Shown here one piece after another: positions 27,083-35,890 of a stretch of 53,354 nt of DNA. A program made the position numbers and the translations under genes. Source of the stretch: Brasilonema sp. CT11 (GTDB lineage Bacteria > Cyanobacteriota > Cyanobacteriia > Cyanobacteriales > Nostocaceae); the NCBI RefSeq assembly GCF_017982655.1, contig NZ_JABXYX010000050.1, positions 1 through 53,354 of the forward strand. The letters are read 5' to 3'. How positions within the stretch are numbered: position 1 is the stretch's first letter; the number at the start of each line of letters is the position of its first letter. The notes beneath the pieces were generated by a model. That model saw only the letters and a list, made by a program, of their open reading frames with translations. It searched no databases and had not been told where the DNA came from.

Positions 27083-27590
27083 TTTAATTTACCTCTAAGT
27101 AAGAATTATTTGTGTTTTTCAACAAAACAGAAATGTTTTATTGCTGATTACCAGCTTAAGTAATAAACTCAGATGATTCAAGTATTTTTAATTAGGCTTT
27201 TGGACAGAATAGTTACATTTTTTGTCTTATTTCAATTAGCACTAATTTAATTAGCTATGGACTAACTAGTCAAAAAACGCCAAATTAGAACAGTTTCAGC
27301 CATTACAAGTTATACGTATATATAAAATTAAGATGTAAATCAACTGCAAAGTATAGATAAAAGTGACATAACTGATGCAGTTATTGCTGAACTGATATTT
27401 TGCACCTACCTATCTAAACCACATTGCATAAATTCGTAGCCCTATATCTGTCATTCTGTTTTTGAAAAATCGGGATGCTCCCAAAAAACAGACACAATTG
27501 TTTTAATTATGTGCTCATCAGATAAGTATTTTGTTTAAAAATCTATAAAACTCATATTTGATTTAAAAAAACTCAGTACATCATTGCTTC

Positions 27591-27611
27591 TTCCCTGTTC
27601 CCTGTTCCCTG
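27591..27611. repeat. Heptamer tandem repeat (TTCCCTG)x3
   Basis: Three exact TTCCCTG units. Related CCCTGTTCC-type runs occur near 28650-28690 and inside mutS at about 40130-40160. These are the short tandem repeats typical of filamentous cyanobacteria. Confidence 0.8.
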
Positions 27612-27779
27612 CGCTGACTTTGTTAGTTCATAAATCAAACTGAATTCTTATATAGGAAATCTAACTGCATCCTTTTTGTCTTTTTAGTAGTCATTCCAAC
27701 CTTGAAAAACCAGAGTAAAGAGTAGAGTATAGTAAATAGGAGAAGACAAGATAAAGTGAAACCTATAACAGAGAACATC

Positions 27780-27804
27780 CTGCATCTTAAGAAAAAAGAT
27801 GCAG
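27780..27804 (-). terminator. Hairpin downstream of the PPIase gene
   Basis: CTGCATCTT / AAGATGCAG with a 7-nt A-rich (T-rich on the minus strand) loop, 60 nt after the PPIase stop. It is a plausible end for the HTH-ABC-HlyD-PPIase transcript. Confidence 0.5.
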
Positions 27805-27863
27805 GAACTTTATTAAATCAAAATTTCTCAGTCGCCAGAAGTAGGAATCACTTTGTTATATGA

Positions 27864-28598
27864 TTAAAAATCTGGAATTATTTCCATCTGATAGATTTGT
27901 TGTTTAACCCACTGTGAAAAATAATCTGCAATGATTTGGTTACGTAGCTTTTCATCTAACTCTGGTAGAAGTATTTCTTCCACAAGAATTAAATGTATTC
28001 CTGAAGACGTCACAATTGGTTTGAGAAGCTGAGGTGGCTTAGCAGCAAAGACAGCAGCAGAAATTTCTGGGTTTAAATCTTTACGATGTACTATTCCCCG
28101 ATATCCGCATTTTCGGCGTAACTCTGTGTCTTGGATATATGTGTGAGCCACATCATAAAAACTCATTTCACCTTCTTTTATGGTGTAATAAAGCTCTATT
28201 GCTAAATCTTCGTCATCTAAGACTAGTTCGTATATGACTGCACCAACATAGTCTAATTGGTTTTCAAAGAAATAGGGTTCAATTTTATCTGCAAAGAGAT
28301 GTTTTGCCAACTCTCTATAAATGAAGTTGTTATATGCGATTTTTTCAAAATCATCTATAGAAAGGTGATACTTTTGTAGCCATACCCATGTCTGTTCAGC
28401 ACTTCTAAGGTTATTAATTAATCGCAATGTATCTGCTGTTTTCTGGAGTGCTTGATCTTCTACCTCAATGCCAATCTCCTCAGTCGCAACGGCAACAATT
28501 TTACGGGTGATAATGTCTTGGAGAATCTCTGGAATTTTACAAGATAGCTTGACTTGTTGAAGAATATCTTCACTAGTAATAGTAACAGTTTTTAACAT
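27864..28598 (-). CDS. Parvulin-like peptidyl-prolyl isomerase of the RiPP exporter operon
   Basis: 244 aa from ATG 28598 (MLKTVTITSEDILQQVKLS); the open frame runs 40 codons further up through repeat-derived sequence and is less likely to be translated. N-terminal helical SurA_N-like part (~1-150), then a parvulin-type core (EMSFYDVAHTYIQDTELRRKCGYRGIV...PEISAAVFAAKPPQLLKPI...GIHLILVEEI). No signal peptide or TM segment is visible, so it would act in the cytoplasm. The same PPIase type is a frequent neighbour of C39-ABC/HlyD genes in cyanobacteria; it may keep the exported peptide or the exporter in an exportable form. Confidence 0.8.
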   Translation of the reverse strand: MLKTVTITSEDILQQVKLSCKIPEILQDIITRKIVAVATEEIGIEVEDQALQKTADTLRLINNLRSAEQTWVWLQKYHLSIDDFEKIAYNNFIYRELAKHLFADKIEPYFFENQLDYVGAVIYELVLDDEDLAIELYYTIKEGEMSFYDVAHTYIQDTELRRKCGYRGIVHRKDLNPEISAAVFAAKPPQLLKPIVTSSGIHLILVEEILLPELDEKLRNQIIADYFSQWVKQQIYQMEIIPDF

Positions 28599-28775
28599 AT
28601 AGGAATCCGGTTTTATTTCTGTTAGCTTGCGTGGCGGAGCCATACTAACAAAGTAGGGGGAGGGAACTCGGAACAGGAAGAAGGAATAAAGGTATACTGA
28701 CTTTTTTTCAAAAATCAAAGAGGAATTCTATAATATTTATTCCAGTTAAGTAAAAAAACTTAAACCTAGTACTTT

Positions 28776-30326
28776 CTACAATTTTAAATTTCCTTGCTGT
28801 AACTGCTGGAACGGATCGAGCAGAAAATCAATAATTCGGCGTTGTCGTACAATAACCTCAGCTGTCGCTGTATCGCCTGGACGCAAGGAAATACATTTAT
28901 CTCCCTTAGGAATACAATTGTGTTTAAGGGCAATTTCTAAGTTATAAGCTGCCACTTTTCCATTTGCTGTTTCTACCTCTGTTGTTGTAGGAGAAATTTC
29001 CACCAATTCTCCTTCTACAACTCCATAATCCTGGAATGGATAAGCATCAAACTTTAGCTTGACTGGCATTTTTGTCTGCAATGAACCACTCTCGGCTGTT
29101 GTTATCTGTGCCCGAATAACTAAAGGCGCACCTTCTGGAGCAATTTCTGCAACCATTGTTCCTGACTGCACAACAGCCCCAGCCCTTTGTATTGGTAACT
29201 GAAACACTCTACCAGCGACAGGTGATTTTAAGACTCTTTGCGCTAACTGTAACTGTAAAGTTTGAATTTGACTTTTACTTTGAGCAATATCTGACTTCAA
29301 AGTAGTTATTTCTGTTTCTAGATTCTTGACTTGTTCTTCACTTTTTAAGACAGCTAGCTTACCAGAATGAGTCAAAGTCTGATAACTTCTTTCCTGTTCC
29401 TTCAGGCGTAAGTCAGCCTGCTCAATCTCAGCTTTTGCTTTGCGAATAGTCTGCTGATAATTACTTTGTTGTTCTGCCAAGCGTAGTTTAGCTTGCTCAA
29501 TGTCTGATTGACTTTGTGCAAGCAACTTTTGCTTTTCATTTGTCATATCTTGCTTTTGAACAACATTAACTTCTGCAACAATCCCTTCTTTACTTAACTG
29601 TTTATAGCGTTCAACTTCCTGCCGGGCGCTGGTTAAACTACTTTCTACAAACTTACTGGCTGTTTGACTAGACTCAACAGTTTGTCTTGCCTGGTTGACT
29701 TGTGTCAGTTTTTCTTGTTTTTGTAGTTCATAAGAGTTTTGCAAAGCACTCAAATTCTGCTGCACCTGCTCAACTTGAGCCTGTTTTTCTAACTCTTGTG
29801 CTTGATTTTGTTGTTGCTGAGTTGTCAAAGCGACAACTAACTGTTTTTTCAAAACATTCAACTGCGACAGGCGATTGAACTGCCCTTCCAATTTATCCTT
29901 TACCTGATGCAATTCAGTTTTAACTAATTCCGAATCCAATATCAACACAGGTTCACCAGGTTTGACTAATTCACCTTCTTTCACCTGAATTTTGGCAACA
30001 GTTCCAGTAATAATAGTATCTAAGTTAACTGTCTTACCCTTCGGCTCAAGTCTTCCTCTAGCAGTGCCTGTTTCATCAACTTTAAACAACATCGTCCAAG
30101 GCAAAACGATCGCCGAAAAGCTCAACAGAAAATATAGTAATCCTCTCGTCCAAACATGAGGTAAACTATCAAGTAAATCCTGAGTGACATCAGACCAATC
30201 ATCCTTTGGTTTATCAGTTACCTTATCAGTTGGCTGAACTGATGTTTGAGAATTGAGAATTTCTTGATAGTTATTACTCTCTTGGATGTTGTGAGTGTGA
30301 ACCTTTCCATTTAACGTATTTGTCAT
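28776..30326 (-). CDS. HlyD-family secretion adaptor
   Basis: 516 aa with AAGGAG well placed before the ATG. Short cytoplasmic N-terminus, one TM helix (~64-82, LLYFLLSFSAIVLPWTMLF), lipoyl half-motif (ITGTVAKIQVKEGELVKPGE), a long coiled-coil hairpin (~145-355, very rich in Q, K and E), the second lipoyl half (VLKSPVAGRVFQLPI), beta-barrel and C-terminal part (PGDTATAEVIVRQRRIIDFLLDPF). It is the membrane-fusion partner of the C39 ABC transporter encoded upstream and bridges the periplasm. A REP-like palindrome sits in the 161-bp gap between the two. Confidence 0.92.
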   Translation of the reverse strand: MTNTLNGKVHTHNIQESNNYQEILNSQTSVQPTDKVTDKPKDDWSDVTQDLLDSLPHVWTRGLLYFLLSFSAIVLPWTMLFKVDETGTARGRLEPKGKTVNLDTIITGTVAKIQVKEGELVKPGEPVLILDSELVKTELHQVKDKLEGQFNRLSQLNVLKKQLVVALTTQQQQNQAQELEKQAQVEQVQQNLSALQNSYELQKQEKLTQVNQARQTVESSQTASKFVESSLTSARQEVERYKQLSKEGIVAEVNVVQKQDMTNEKQKLLAQSQSDIEQAKLRLAEQQSNYQQTIRKAKAEIEQADLRLKEQERSYQTLTHSGKLAVLKSEEQVKNLETEITTLKSDIAQSKSQIQTLQLQLAQRVLKSPVAGRVFQLPIQRAGAVVQSGTMVAEIAPEGAPLVIRAQITTAESGSLQTKMPVKLKFDAYPFQDYGVVEGELVEISPTTTEVETANGKVAAYNLEIALKHNCIPKGDKCISLRPGDTATAEVIVRQRRIIDFLLDPFQQLQQGNLKL

Positions 30327-30416
30327 GATTTCTCCTTACAAAATTTTGGATTTTAGCAGATAGAAATGGGAGTGAGGAGGATGAGGAAGATGAAAAATAT
30401 TCTCCCCCTACTTCAC

Positions 30417-30457
30417 GGCAGGTGCTACAACGGGGGGAACCCCCGCAACGCACTGCC
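30417..30457. repeat. REP-like GC-rich palindrome
   Basis: 41-bp imperfect palindrome with outer arms GGCAGGTGC/GCACTGCC and inner arms CGGGGG/CCCCCG, between the ABC and HlyD genes. Same family as 53104-53147. It could form an RNA hairpin that changes the relative amounts of the two products. Confidence 0.7.
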
Positions 30458-30487
30458 TCCCCTACTTCCCCTGCTCTTCTTGTCCCT

Positions 30488-33223
30488 TCACGCCGCCATG
30501 TTCAGCTGCTGTTGTTGATTGAGATAAAAATAATGTCCCCGCTTTGCCATTAAGGCTTCGTGAGTTCCACTTTCAATCAACACACCCTTGTCTAAAACCA
30601 AAATCAAATCTGCATTTCGTATAGTTGAGAGGCGATGGGCTATGACTAAAGCGGTTCGTCCTTTGAGGATTGTGTTCAAATTCCTCTGAATAATCCGTTC
30701 TGATTCTGTATCTAGATGGGAAGTCGCCTCGTCGAAAATTAATAAGCGGGGATTACCTAATAATGCTCTAGCGATCGCAATCCGCTGGCGCTGTCCACCA
30801 GACAACAAACCTCCACCTTCACCAATTTGGGTTTCATAGCCCATTGGCAACTTTTTAATAAACTCATCAGCACCTGCCAAATTTGCTGCTTCTATGACTT
30901 CTTCTAAAGTTGCTCCTGAATGTCCTAAACTGATATTTTCTCGAATCGTACTGCCAAACAAAAAAGTGTCTTGATCAACAACTCCAACACAGGAACGTAA
31001 GGAACGTAGGGAAATACTCGTAATATCTAGTCCATCAATCAAGATGCGACCATCTGTTGGAGGATATAACCCTAAAACCAACTTGGAAATCGTCGTTTTT
31101 CCCGAACCACTACGTCCCACCAGCGCCACCATTTGCCCTGGTTGTATTTCAAAGTTGAGGTTTTCTAGAATATTAGTATCACTTTCTTTGTGATAACGAA
31201 AAGTAACATTATCAAAGCGAATTTGTCCATAAAGTTCTGATAGTGATTGCCGCAGTTCATGCTGCAAATCTTCTTCCGGTTCTGCATCCAACACATCATT
31301 AATGCGTTCGGTTGCAATTACCACTTCCTGCAATTGATTCCATAATACTGTTAATCGTTGGAAGGGTGAAATAATATTTCCCAATAACATATTAAATGCT
31401 ACCAATTGCCCAATGGTTAATTGGTTTTGAATCACCAAGGATGCTCCAAACCATAGCAATACGGTAGTTGCAACAGCTTGAATTGTATTGCTAAATAGTT
31501 GCAAACCATTGCTGATAACTTGCCCGGAGAAGTTAGTTTTTACCTCCTTATGTAATAGTTCCTCCCAATGCCAACGCACTGTTTGTTCCACTGCGGTAGA
31601 TTTCACCGTCCGCACACCAGTCAGCACTTCAATCAGGTAACTGCTTTCATTGGTCACAGCATGAAAGATTTCTCTGGAAATCTTTTGTAAAAAAGGTGTC
31701 GCAATCAACGCCAGCAAGAAAAAAGGCGGTATGATCACCAACGCCAGCAATGCCATTTTCCAGCTATACCAAAACATCAATCCTACATAGATAAAAACTG
31801 TGAGGAAGTCCAGTAGGATAGACAAAGCGTCACCGGAGAGGAAGCGTTGGATTTTGCGGTTTTCTTGTACACGAGAGATAATATCCCCAACATAACGGGA
31901 TTCAAAAAAACTCATCGGAAGTCGCAAAGTGTGGCGAATAAACCCCACAATTAATGCCACATCCAGCTTATTTGCCGTATGGAACAGCAGATATTGCCGC
32001 AAACCCACAATCGCGACACGAAACAGGCTAAAAATCAGCACCCCCAACCCCACCGCCGTTAAGGTGACTTGCGATCGCTGCACCACCACTCGATCCAAAA
32101 TTAACTGAGTGAATAAGGGAGTAACGAGTCCAAATATCTGAATAAATATAGAAGCGACAACCACTTCTAGCATGACAACAGAGTGGGGCTTGATCAACTC
32201 AAAGAATTGCCAAAAAGCAGTTGTTGTTTCTTTAGCATCCTTGAGTAAGACTGTGGGTTGCAGCAGCAGCGCGTAGCCAGTCCATTTTGCTTTAAATTCC
32301 GCATCGCTGAGAGTGCGTTGACCAATGGCGGGATCTGCGACTATGACTTTTCTTGGACCAATTTCATAGAGAACGATGTAATGCTTACCTTCCCAGTGGA
32401 CAATCGCAGGTAATTTTTGCTTCGCCAACTGGTCAAGACTCGCTTTTACAGGTCGAGTGCCAAATCCAAGACTTTCCGCAGCCGCCGATAACCCGCGCAA
32501 CGACGCGCCACTGCGGTCAACATTAGCAATATCGCGGACGCGGTTGATACTGAAGCGTTTTCCCCAATAACGAGATATCATCACCAAACAAGCTGCACCG
32601 CAGTCAGATGCACTTTGTTGGGCAAAAAACGGATAGCGCCGAATCATCCGTTGCCAAAAATGCCCAACTCGTTGCGTAGGATTGGGGAAGTAAGCTTTGC
32701 TTATCCTTTTCCCTTGCTTTGCTTGTACTGCTGATGTTGAGGAAACATTTATCTTAGGATATGGTTTGTCTACATTTGTTGTTTGAGAATCATTTCTCCC
32801 CAAAAGTCGGGAGTTGCGCGTTTGCGCTTGGGTGTGCAAGTGTTCCCGAATTTGTGGGTGTTTAGCCATAAGTGGTAGCAGCACCTCTTTTGGGATAAAG
32901 CACACTTGTAAATTCAACGCAGCCCTAGCTTTGTAAGGCTGAAAATCAGACTCAGGAAATAAGGTAAATTCGCCAAACGACGCACCCACCTCCAAGGAGA
33001 CGATCAATTCTTCTGCGTCGTTTAGCAACCTTACCTTCCCAGCAACAACAATGTAGATGCCAGGTTCAACGTGGTTTCCTTGCCAGAATTTTCCGACTTT
33101 TGGATTGAGAATTTTAGCCGCCTGAAGACAACGTTGAAACTCTTGTTTAGAAAGAGGATATCCTAGAGCATTGTTCAACTGTTGTAGAGAAAGCAAGTGC
33201 GCTTGTGTTGGATTGTGCGCCAT
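30488..33223 (-). CDS. C39-peptidase ABC exporter with N-terminal cNMP-binding domain
   Basis: 911 aa. Order: cyclic-nucleotide-binding domain (~30-135, with GNHVEPGIYIVVAGKVRLL and GASFGEF), linker, C39 peptidase (~197-325; Q202, C208 in SASDCGAACLVM, H281 in GKHYIV, D297 in VADPAIG), six-TM domain (~345-625) and ABC domain (Walker A GRSGSGKTT, signature LSGGQRQRIAIARAL, Walker B LLIFDEATSHLD, H-loop AHRLST). All catalytic residues are present. It cuts double-glycine leaders and exports the core peptide. HetC-type cyanobacterial exporters share the layout. The cNMP domain could gate transport, but a complete set of phosphate-contact residues is not obvious. Confidence 0.93.
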   Translation of the reverse strand: MAHNPTQAHLLSLQQLNNALGYPLSKQEFQRCLQAAKILNPKVGKFWQGNHVEPGIYIVVAGKVRLLNDAEELIVSLEVGASFGEFTLFPESDFQPYKARAALNLQVCFIPKEVLLPLMAKHPQIREHLHTQAQTRNSRLLGRNDSQTTNVDKPYPKINVSSTSAVQAKQGKRISKAYFPNPTQRVGHFWQRMIRRYPFFAQQSASDCGAACLVMISRYWGKRFSINRVRDIANVDRSGASLRGLSAAAESLGFGTRPVKASLDQLAKQKLPAIVHWEGKHYIVLYEIGPRKVIVADPAIGQRTLSDAEFKAKWTGYALLLQPTVLLKDAKETTTAFWQFFELIKPHSVVMLEVVVASIFIQIFGLVTPLFTQLILDRVVVQRSQVTLTAVGLGVLIFSLFRVAIVGLRQYLLFHTANKLDVALIVGFIRHTLRLPMSFFESRYVGDIISRVQENRKIQRFLSGDALSILLDFLTVFIYVGLMFWYSWKMALLALVIIPPFFLLALIATPFLQKISREIFHAVTNESSYLIEVLTGVRTVKSTAVEQTVRWHWEELLHKEVKTNFSGQVISNGLQLFSNTIQAVATTVLLWFGASLVIQNQLTIGQLVAFNMLLGNIISPFQRLTVLWNQLQEVVIATERINDVLDAEPEEDLQHELRQSLSELYGQIRFDNVTFRYHKESDTNILENLNFEIQPGQMVALVGRSGSGKTTISKLVLGLYPPTDGRILIDGLDITSISLRSLRSCVGVVDQDTFLFGSTIRENISLGHSGATLEEVIEAANLAGADEFIKKLPMGYETQIGEGGGLLSGGQRQRIAIARALLGNPRLLIFDEATSHLDTESERIIQRNLNTILKGRTALVIAHRLSTIRNADLILVLDKGVLIESGTHEALMAKRGHYFYLNQQQQLNMAA

Positions 33224-33848
33224 AGATATCTGAATCAGTCCCTAATTTTGTGGGATTAAGAGGCAATAATTCAGTGCTATCCGGCGGATTAGCCGAATTG
33301 AGGTCACGAATTAAAATTTTTGAACTCTTAGCAAAGTCACTCTTATCCGTGTCTTTGTCAGCATTTTTCGGTTGTGGTTTAGTAGATAACCCCATCTGTT
33401 TGAGTAGGCGAAGAATATGGCGATCGCTTACCTCAACTCCAAATTCTTTTGCCAAATGTTTTCTCAGCCAGTTTGCTGTCCAACGTTGAAAAGAATAGCC
33501 GTAATCACGAGGACTATCGTTGACTAGTTGCTGCAAACGCTGCAAATACTCGTCATTCACAGCCATTGGACGACCAATTGGACAATCCTGCCATTGGTGC
33601 GCCATACCTGTACGCGCTATATGCGTCCAATGCCTTGCTGTTGCTGGAGAACACCCCAAAGTTCGACAGATTTCCGTTTGGGATTTCCCCTCATCTACCA
33701 GCAACATAATCTGGATACGCTGGCGGTATAACTCAGGTAAATCTTGCTGTAGACTTTTTTGCAAAAGTTTGCATTGAAACATTGTCAAAAACTTACCATG
33801 AGTCACTGTAGGGTGATTGGTATCAAATTTACCTTGATAGTGTGACAT
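33147..33848 (-). CDS. Helix-turn-helix protein related to the N-terminus of IS630 transposases
   Basis: 233 aa. Two HTH units: KSQTEICRTLGCSPATARHW (~53-73) and a winged-helix block with GYSFQRWTANWLRKHLAKEF and SDRHILRLLKQMGLS (~117-150). These match the DNA-binding part of IS630-family transposases, but no DDE catalytic domain follows; instead there is a polar tail. The tail overlaps the start of the ABC exporter gene by 77 bp in another frame, so the two are coupled. It is the first gene of the cluster and a good candidate for its regulator, derived from a transposase. Confidence 0.8.
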   Translation of the reverse strand: MSHYQGKFDTNHPTVTHGKFLTMFQCKLLQKSLQQDLPELYRQRIQIMLLVDEGKSQTEICRTLGCSPATARHWTHIARTGMAHQWQDCPIGRPMAVNDEYLQRLQQLVNDSPRDYGYSFQRWTANWLRKHLAKEFGVEVSDRHILRLLKQMGLSTKPQPKNADKDTDKSDFAKSSKILIRDLNSANPPDSTELLPLNPTKLGTDSDIYGAQSNTSALAFSTTVEQCSRISSF

Positions 33849-34360
33849 ATCTGGAAAATCTAGCTATTTATTGTCAAATTGTTTACCGTAGGGAAACACG
33901 TAATTTTGCTAACATTTCTACAAACAGTCATATAAGTGTTCATCAGCAGCCAATGCTAGTAATACTTATTTAAGAAACTTTTCTCAAAAATACACTCAGT
34001 GATAACACTTAAAAGTAATATTGTTGTTATTCTCTTTAATATCTATTCATAAAAGATTTAACTTTGATATTTTCCATGCAAAAAGTTTAAGAATGTGGCT
34101 CAAATATATGTAAACTCTTTACAAAAGAAGTACTAAAAACGATATTCGCGAACCACTTTCCCTTGTCCACATCCCGTGAAAAGTCAGACCTATCTCAGAT
34201 TCACACGTCCGTATATATCAGCTACCGGCTTTAATTGCTGTAATTTTGACTACTTTTAGTATTTCTTCAAATGCTATAGACAAACGGCAGCCTTTATTCG
34301 ACCTTTGGTAGAGTTTTGTTAAGAAAATTTACAACCCCTTAACAAAAGGAAATAGTTTTT
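33849..34360. other. Divergent promoter region, RiPP cluster / NDH-2
   Basis: About 510 bp between divergent genes, so promoters for both must lie here. It is AT-rich (33900-34140). The right end has a 10-bp inverted repeat (34314-34323 / 34338-34347, TTTTGTTAAG/CTTAACAAAA) whose right arm runs into the AAAGGA ribosome site of the NDH-2 gene. Confidence 0.5.
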
Positions 34361-35728
34361 ATGGTAGTTGTACATGAAAATAATGAACTACATAACGTTG
34401 TAATCATTGGTGGAGGCTTTGGTGGACTGTATACAGCAAAGACTCTTGCCAAAGCGAATGTCAATGTTACTCTTATTGATAAACGTAACTTTCATTTATT
34501 TCAGCCGCTTTTATATCAAGTTGCGACAGGTACGCTATCACCTTCTGATATCTCCTCACCATTACGAGCTGTATTCAGAAAAAGCAAGAATACAAAAGTG
34601 TTGTTGGGAGAAGTAAATGATATTGATCCAGAATCCAAAGAAGTTATTCTGCGTGATAGAATAATACCCTACGATACATTAGTTGTTGCTACAGGTGCTA
34701 ACCATTCCTATTATGGTCACGATAACTGGAGACCATTGGCTCCTGGCTTGAAAATTGTTGAAGACGCCATAGAAATACGTCGCCGGATATTTTCGGCATT
34801 TGAAGCAGCAGAAAAAGAAACTGATCCCGAACTACGCCGTGCTTGGTTGACTTTTGTGATTGTCGGAGCGGGTCCCACTGGTGTAGAGTTAGCAGGTGCG
34901 ATCTCAGAATTGGCATACAAAACTCTCAACGACGATTTCCGCAACATCGACACCTCAGAAACTAAGATTTTATTATTGCAAGGTGGCGATCGCATCCTCC
35001 CTCATATGGTACCAAAGTTATCAAAAGTCGCAAAAGTATCTTTGGAAAAGTTGGGTGTGGATACCCAAACTAATACCAGAGTGACAAATATTGAAAATGA
35101 TATCGTTACTTTCAAGCAAGGTGATCAAGTTCAAGAAATTACCTCAAAAACTATATTATGGGCAGCAGGTGTGAAAGGTTCCGCTATGGGGCAAGTTTTA
35201 GCAAACCGCACAGGTGTAGAGTGTGATCGCTCCGGACGTGTAATTGTAGAACCAGACTTGACAATTAAGGATTATAAAAGCATCTTTGTCATCGGAGATT
35301 TAGGCAACTTTTCTCATCAAGATGGAAAACCCTTACCTGGTGTTGCACCCGTAGCCAAACAAGAAGGAGAGTATGTAGCTAAACTCATTAAAAAACGCCT
35401 TCAAGGTAAAACACTACCACAATTTCGTTACAATGACGTAGGTAGTTTGGCGATGATTGGCAAAAATTTAGCTGTTGTAGATTTAAGCTTCATTAAACTC
35501 CAAGGTTTCCTTGCTTGGATATTTTGGTTAGTCGTTCATATCTACTTCTTAATCGAGTTCGACACTAAATTACTAGTAGTATTTCAGTGGGCATGGAATT
35601 ATCTGACTCGTAGTCGTCGCTCTAGATTGATTACAGGTCGAGAAGCTTTTGAAGATGCGAAAACTGTTACCAACGATGTTCCTTCGACCACTAGAAAAGT
35701 GCAAGAAACTTACAAGGTTGGAGTTTGA
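34361..35728 (+). CDS. Type II NAD(P)H dehydrogenase (NDH-2)
   Basis: 455 aa with AAAGGA 10 nt before ATG. FAD-binding Rossmann motif VVIIGGGFGGLYTAKTLAK at the start, NAD(P)-binding VIVGAGPTGVELAGAI near 167, the TILWAAGV block, and FVIGDLGNF (~310). A C-terminal hydrophobic stretch (LQGFLAWIFWLVVHIYFLIEF, ~380-400) is the amphipathic/membrane anchor of NDH-2 enzymes. It passes electrons from NAD(P)H to quinone without pumping protons. It is a single gene, divergent from the RiPP cluster and followed by a strong hairpin. Confidence 0.93.
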   Translation: MVVVHENNELHNVVIIGGGFGGLYTAKTLAKANVNVTLIDKRNFHLFQPLLYQVATGTLSPSDISSPLRAVFRKSKNTKVLLGEVNDIDPESKEVILRDRIIPYDTLVVATGANHSYYGHDNWRPLAPGLKIVEDAIEIRRRIFSAFEAAEKETDPELRRAWLTFVIVGAGPTGVELAGAISELAYKTLNDDFRNIDTSETKILLLQGGDRILPHMVPKLSKVAKVSLEKLGVDTQTNTRVTNIENDIVTFKQGDQVQEITSKTILWAAGVKGSAMGQVLANRTGVECDRSGRVIVEPDLTIKDYKSIFVIGDLGNFSHQDGKPLPGVAPVAKQEGEYVAKLIKKRLQGKTLPQFRYNDVGSLAMIGKNLAVVDLSFIKLQGFLAWIFWLVVHIYFLIEFDTKLLVVFQWAWNYLTRSRRSRLITGREAFEDAKTVTNDVPSTTRKVQETYKVGV

Positions 35729-35824
35729 AAAGTACGTTCGATTTATTTGTGCCGACTTAACTTATAGCAATCCTATTTGATTTGTGTGAAAGTGCCTGCG
35801 CTTAGCGCATAAATTGAGAGACAC

Positions 35825-35857
35825 AGATCCCCGACTTCATTAAGAAGTCAGGGATCT
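35825..35857 (+). terminator. Terminator after NDH-2
   Basis: AGATCCCCGACTTC / GAAGTCAGGGATCT, 14-bp stem with one mismatch and a 5-nt loop, then TGTTGTTT. This stem type recurs after genes in Nostocales genomes. Confidence 0.75.
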
Positions 35858-35890
35858 TGTTGTTTACAAATGATTTCGGACTGCTATATT

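Larger units (their letters stand above)
27083..27863. other. AT-rich gap between PPIase and precursor genes
   Basis: About 780 bp without a convincing gene. It holds the likely precursor promoter (27100-27350 is strongly AT-rich), an inverted repeat at 27456-27491 (CTGTTTTTG/CAAAAAACAG), three TTCCCTG heptamers at 27591-27611, a 9-bp hairpin at 27780-27804, and one unproven 47-codon membrane-type ORF on the minus strand (27635-27778). Confidence 0.5.

Noticed and set aside
27591-27611. TTCCCTG repeats as a CRISPR-like array
   Set aside because: Units are 7 bp and directly adjacent, with no spacers; they are ordinary short tandem repeats.
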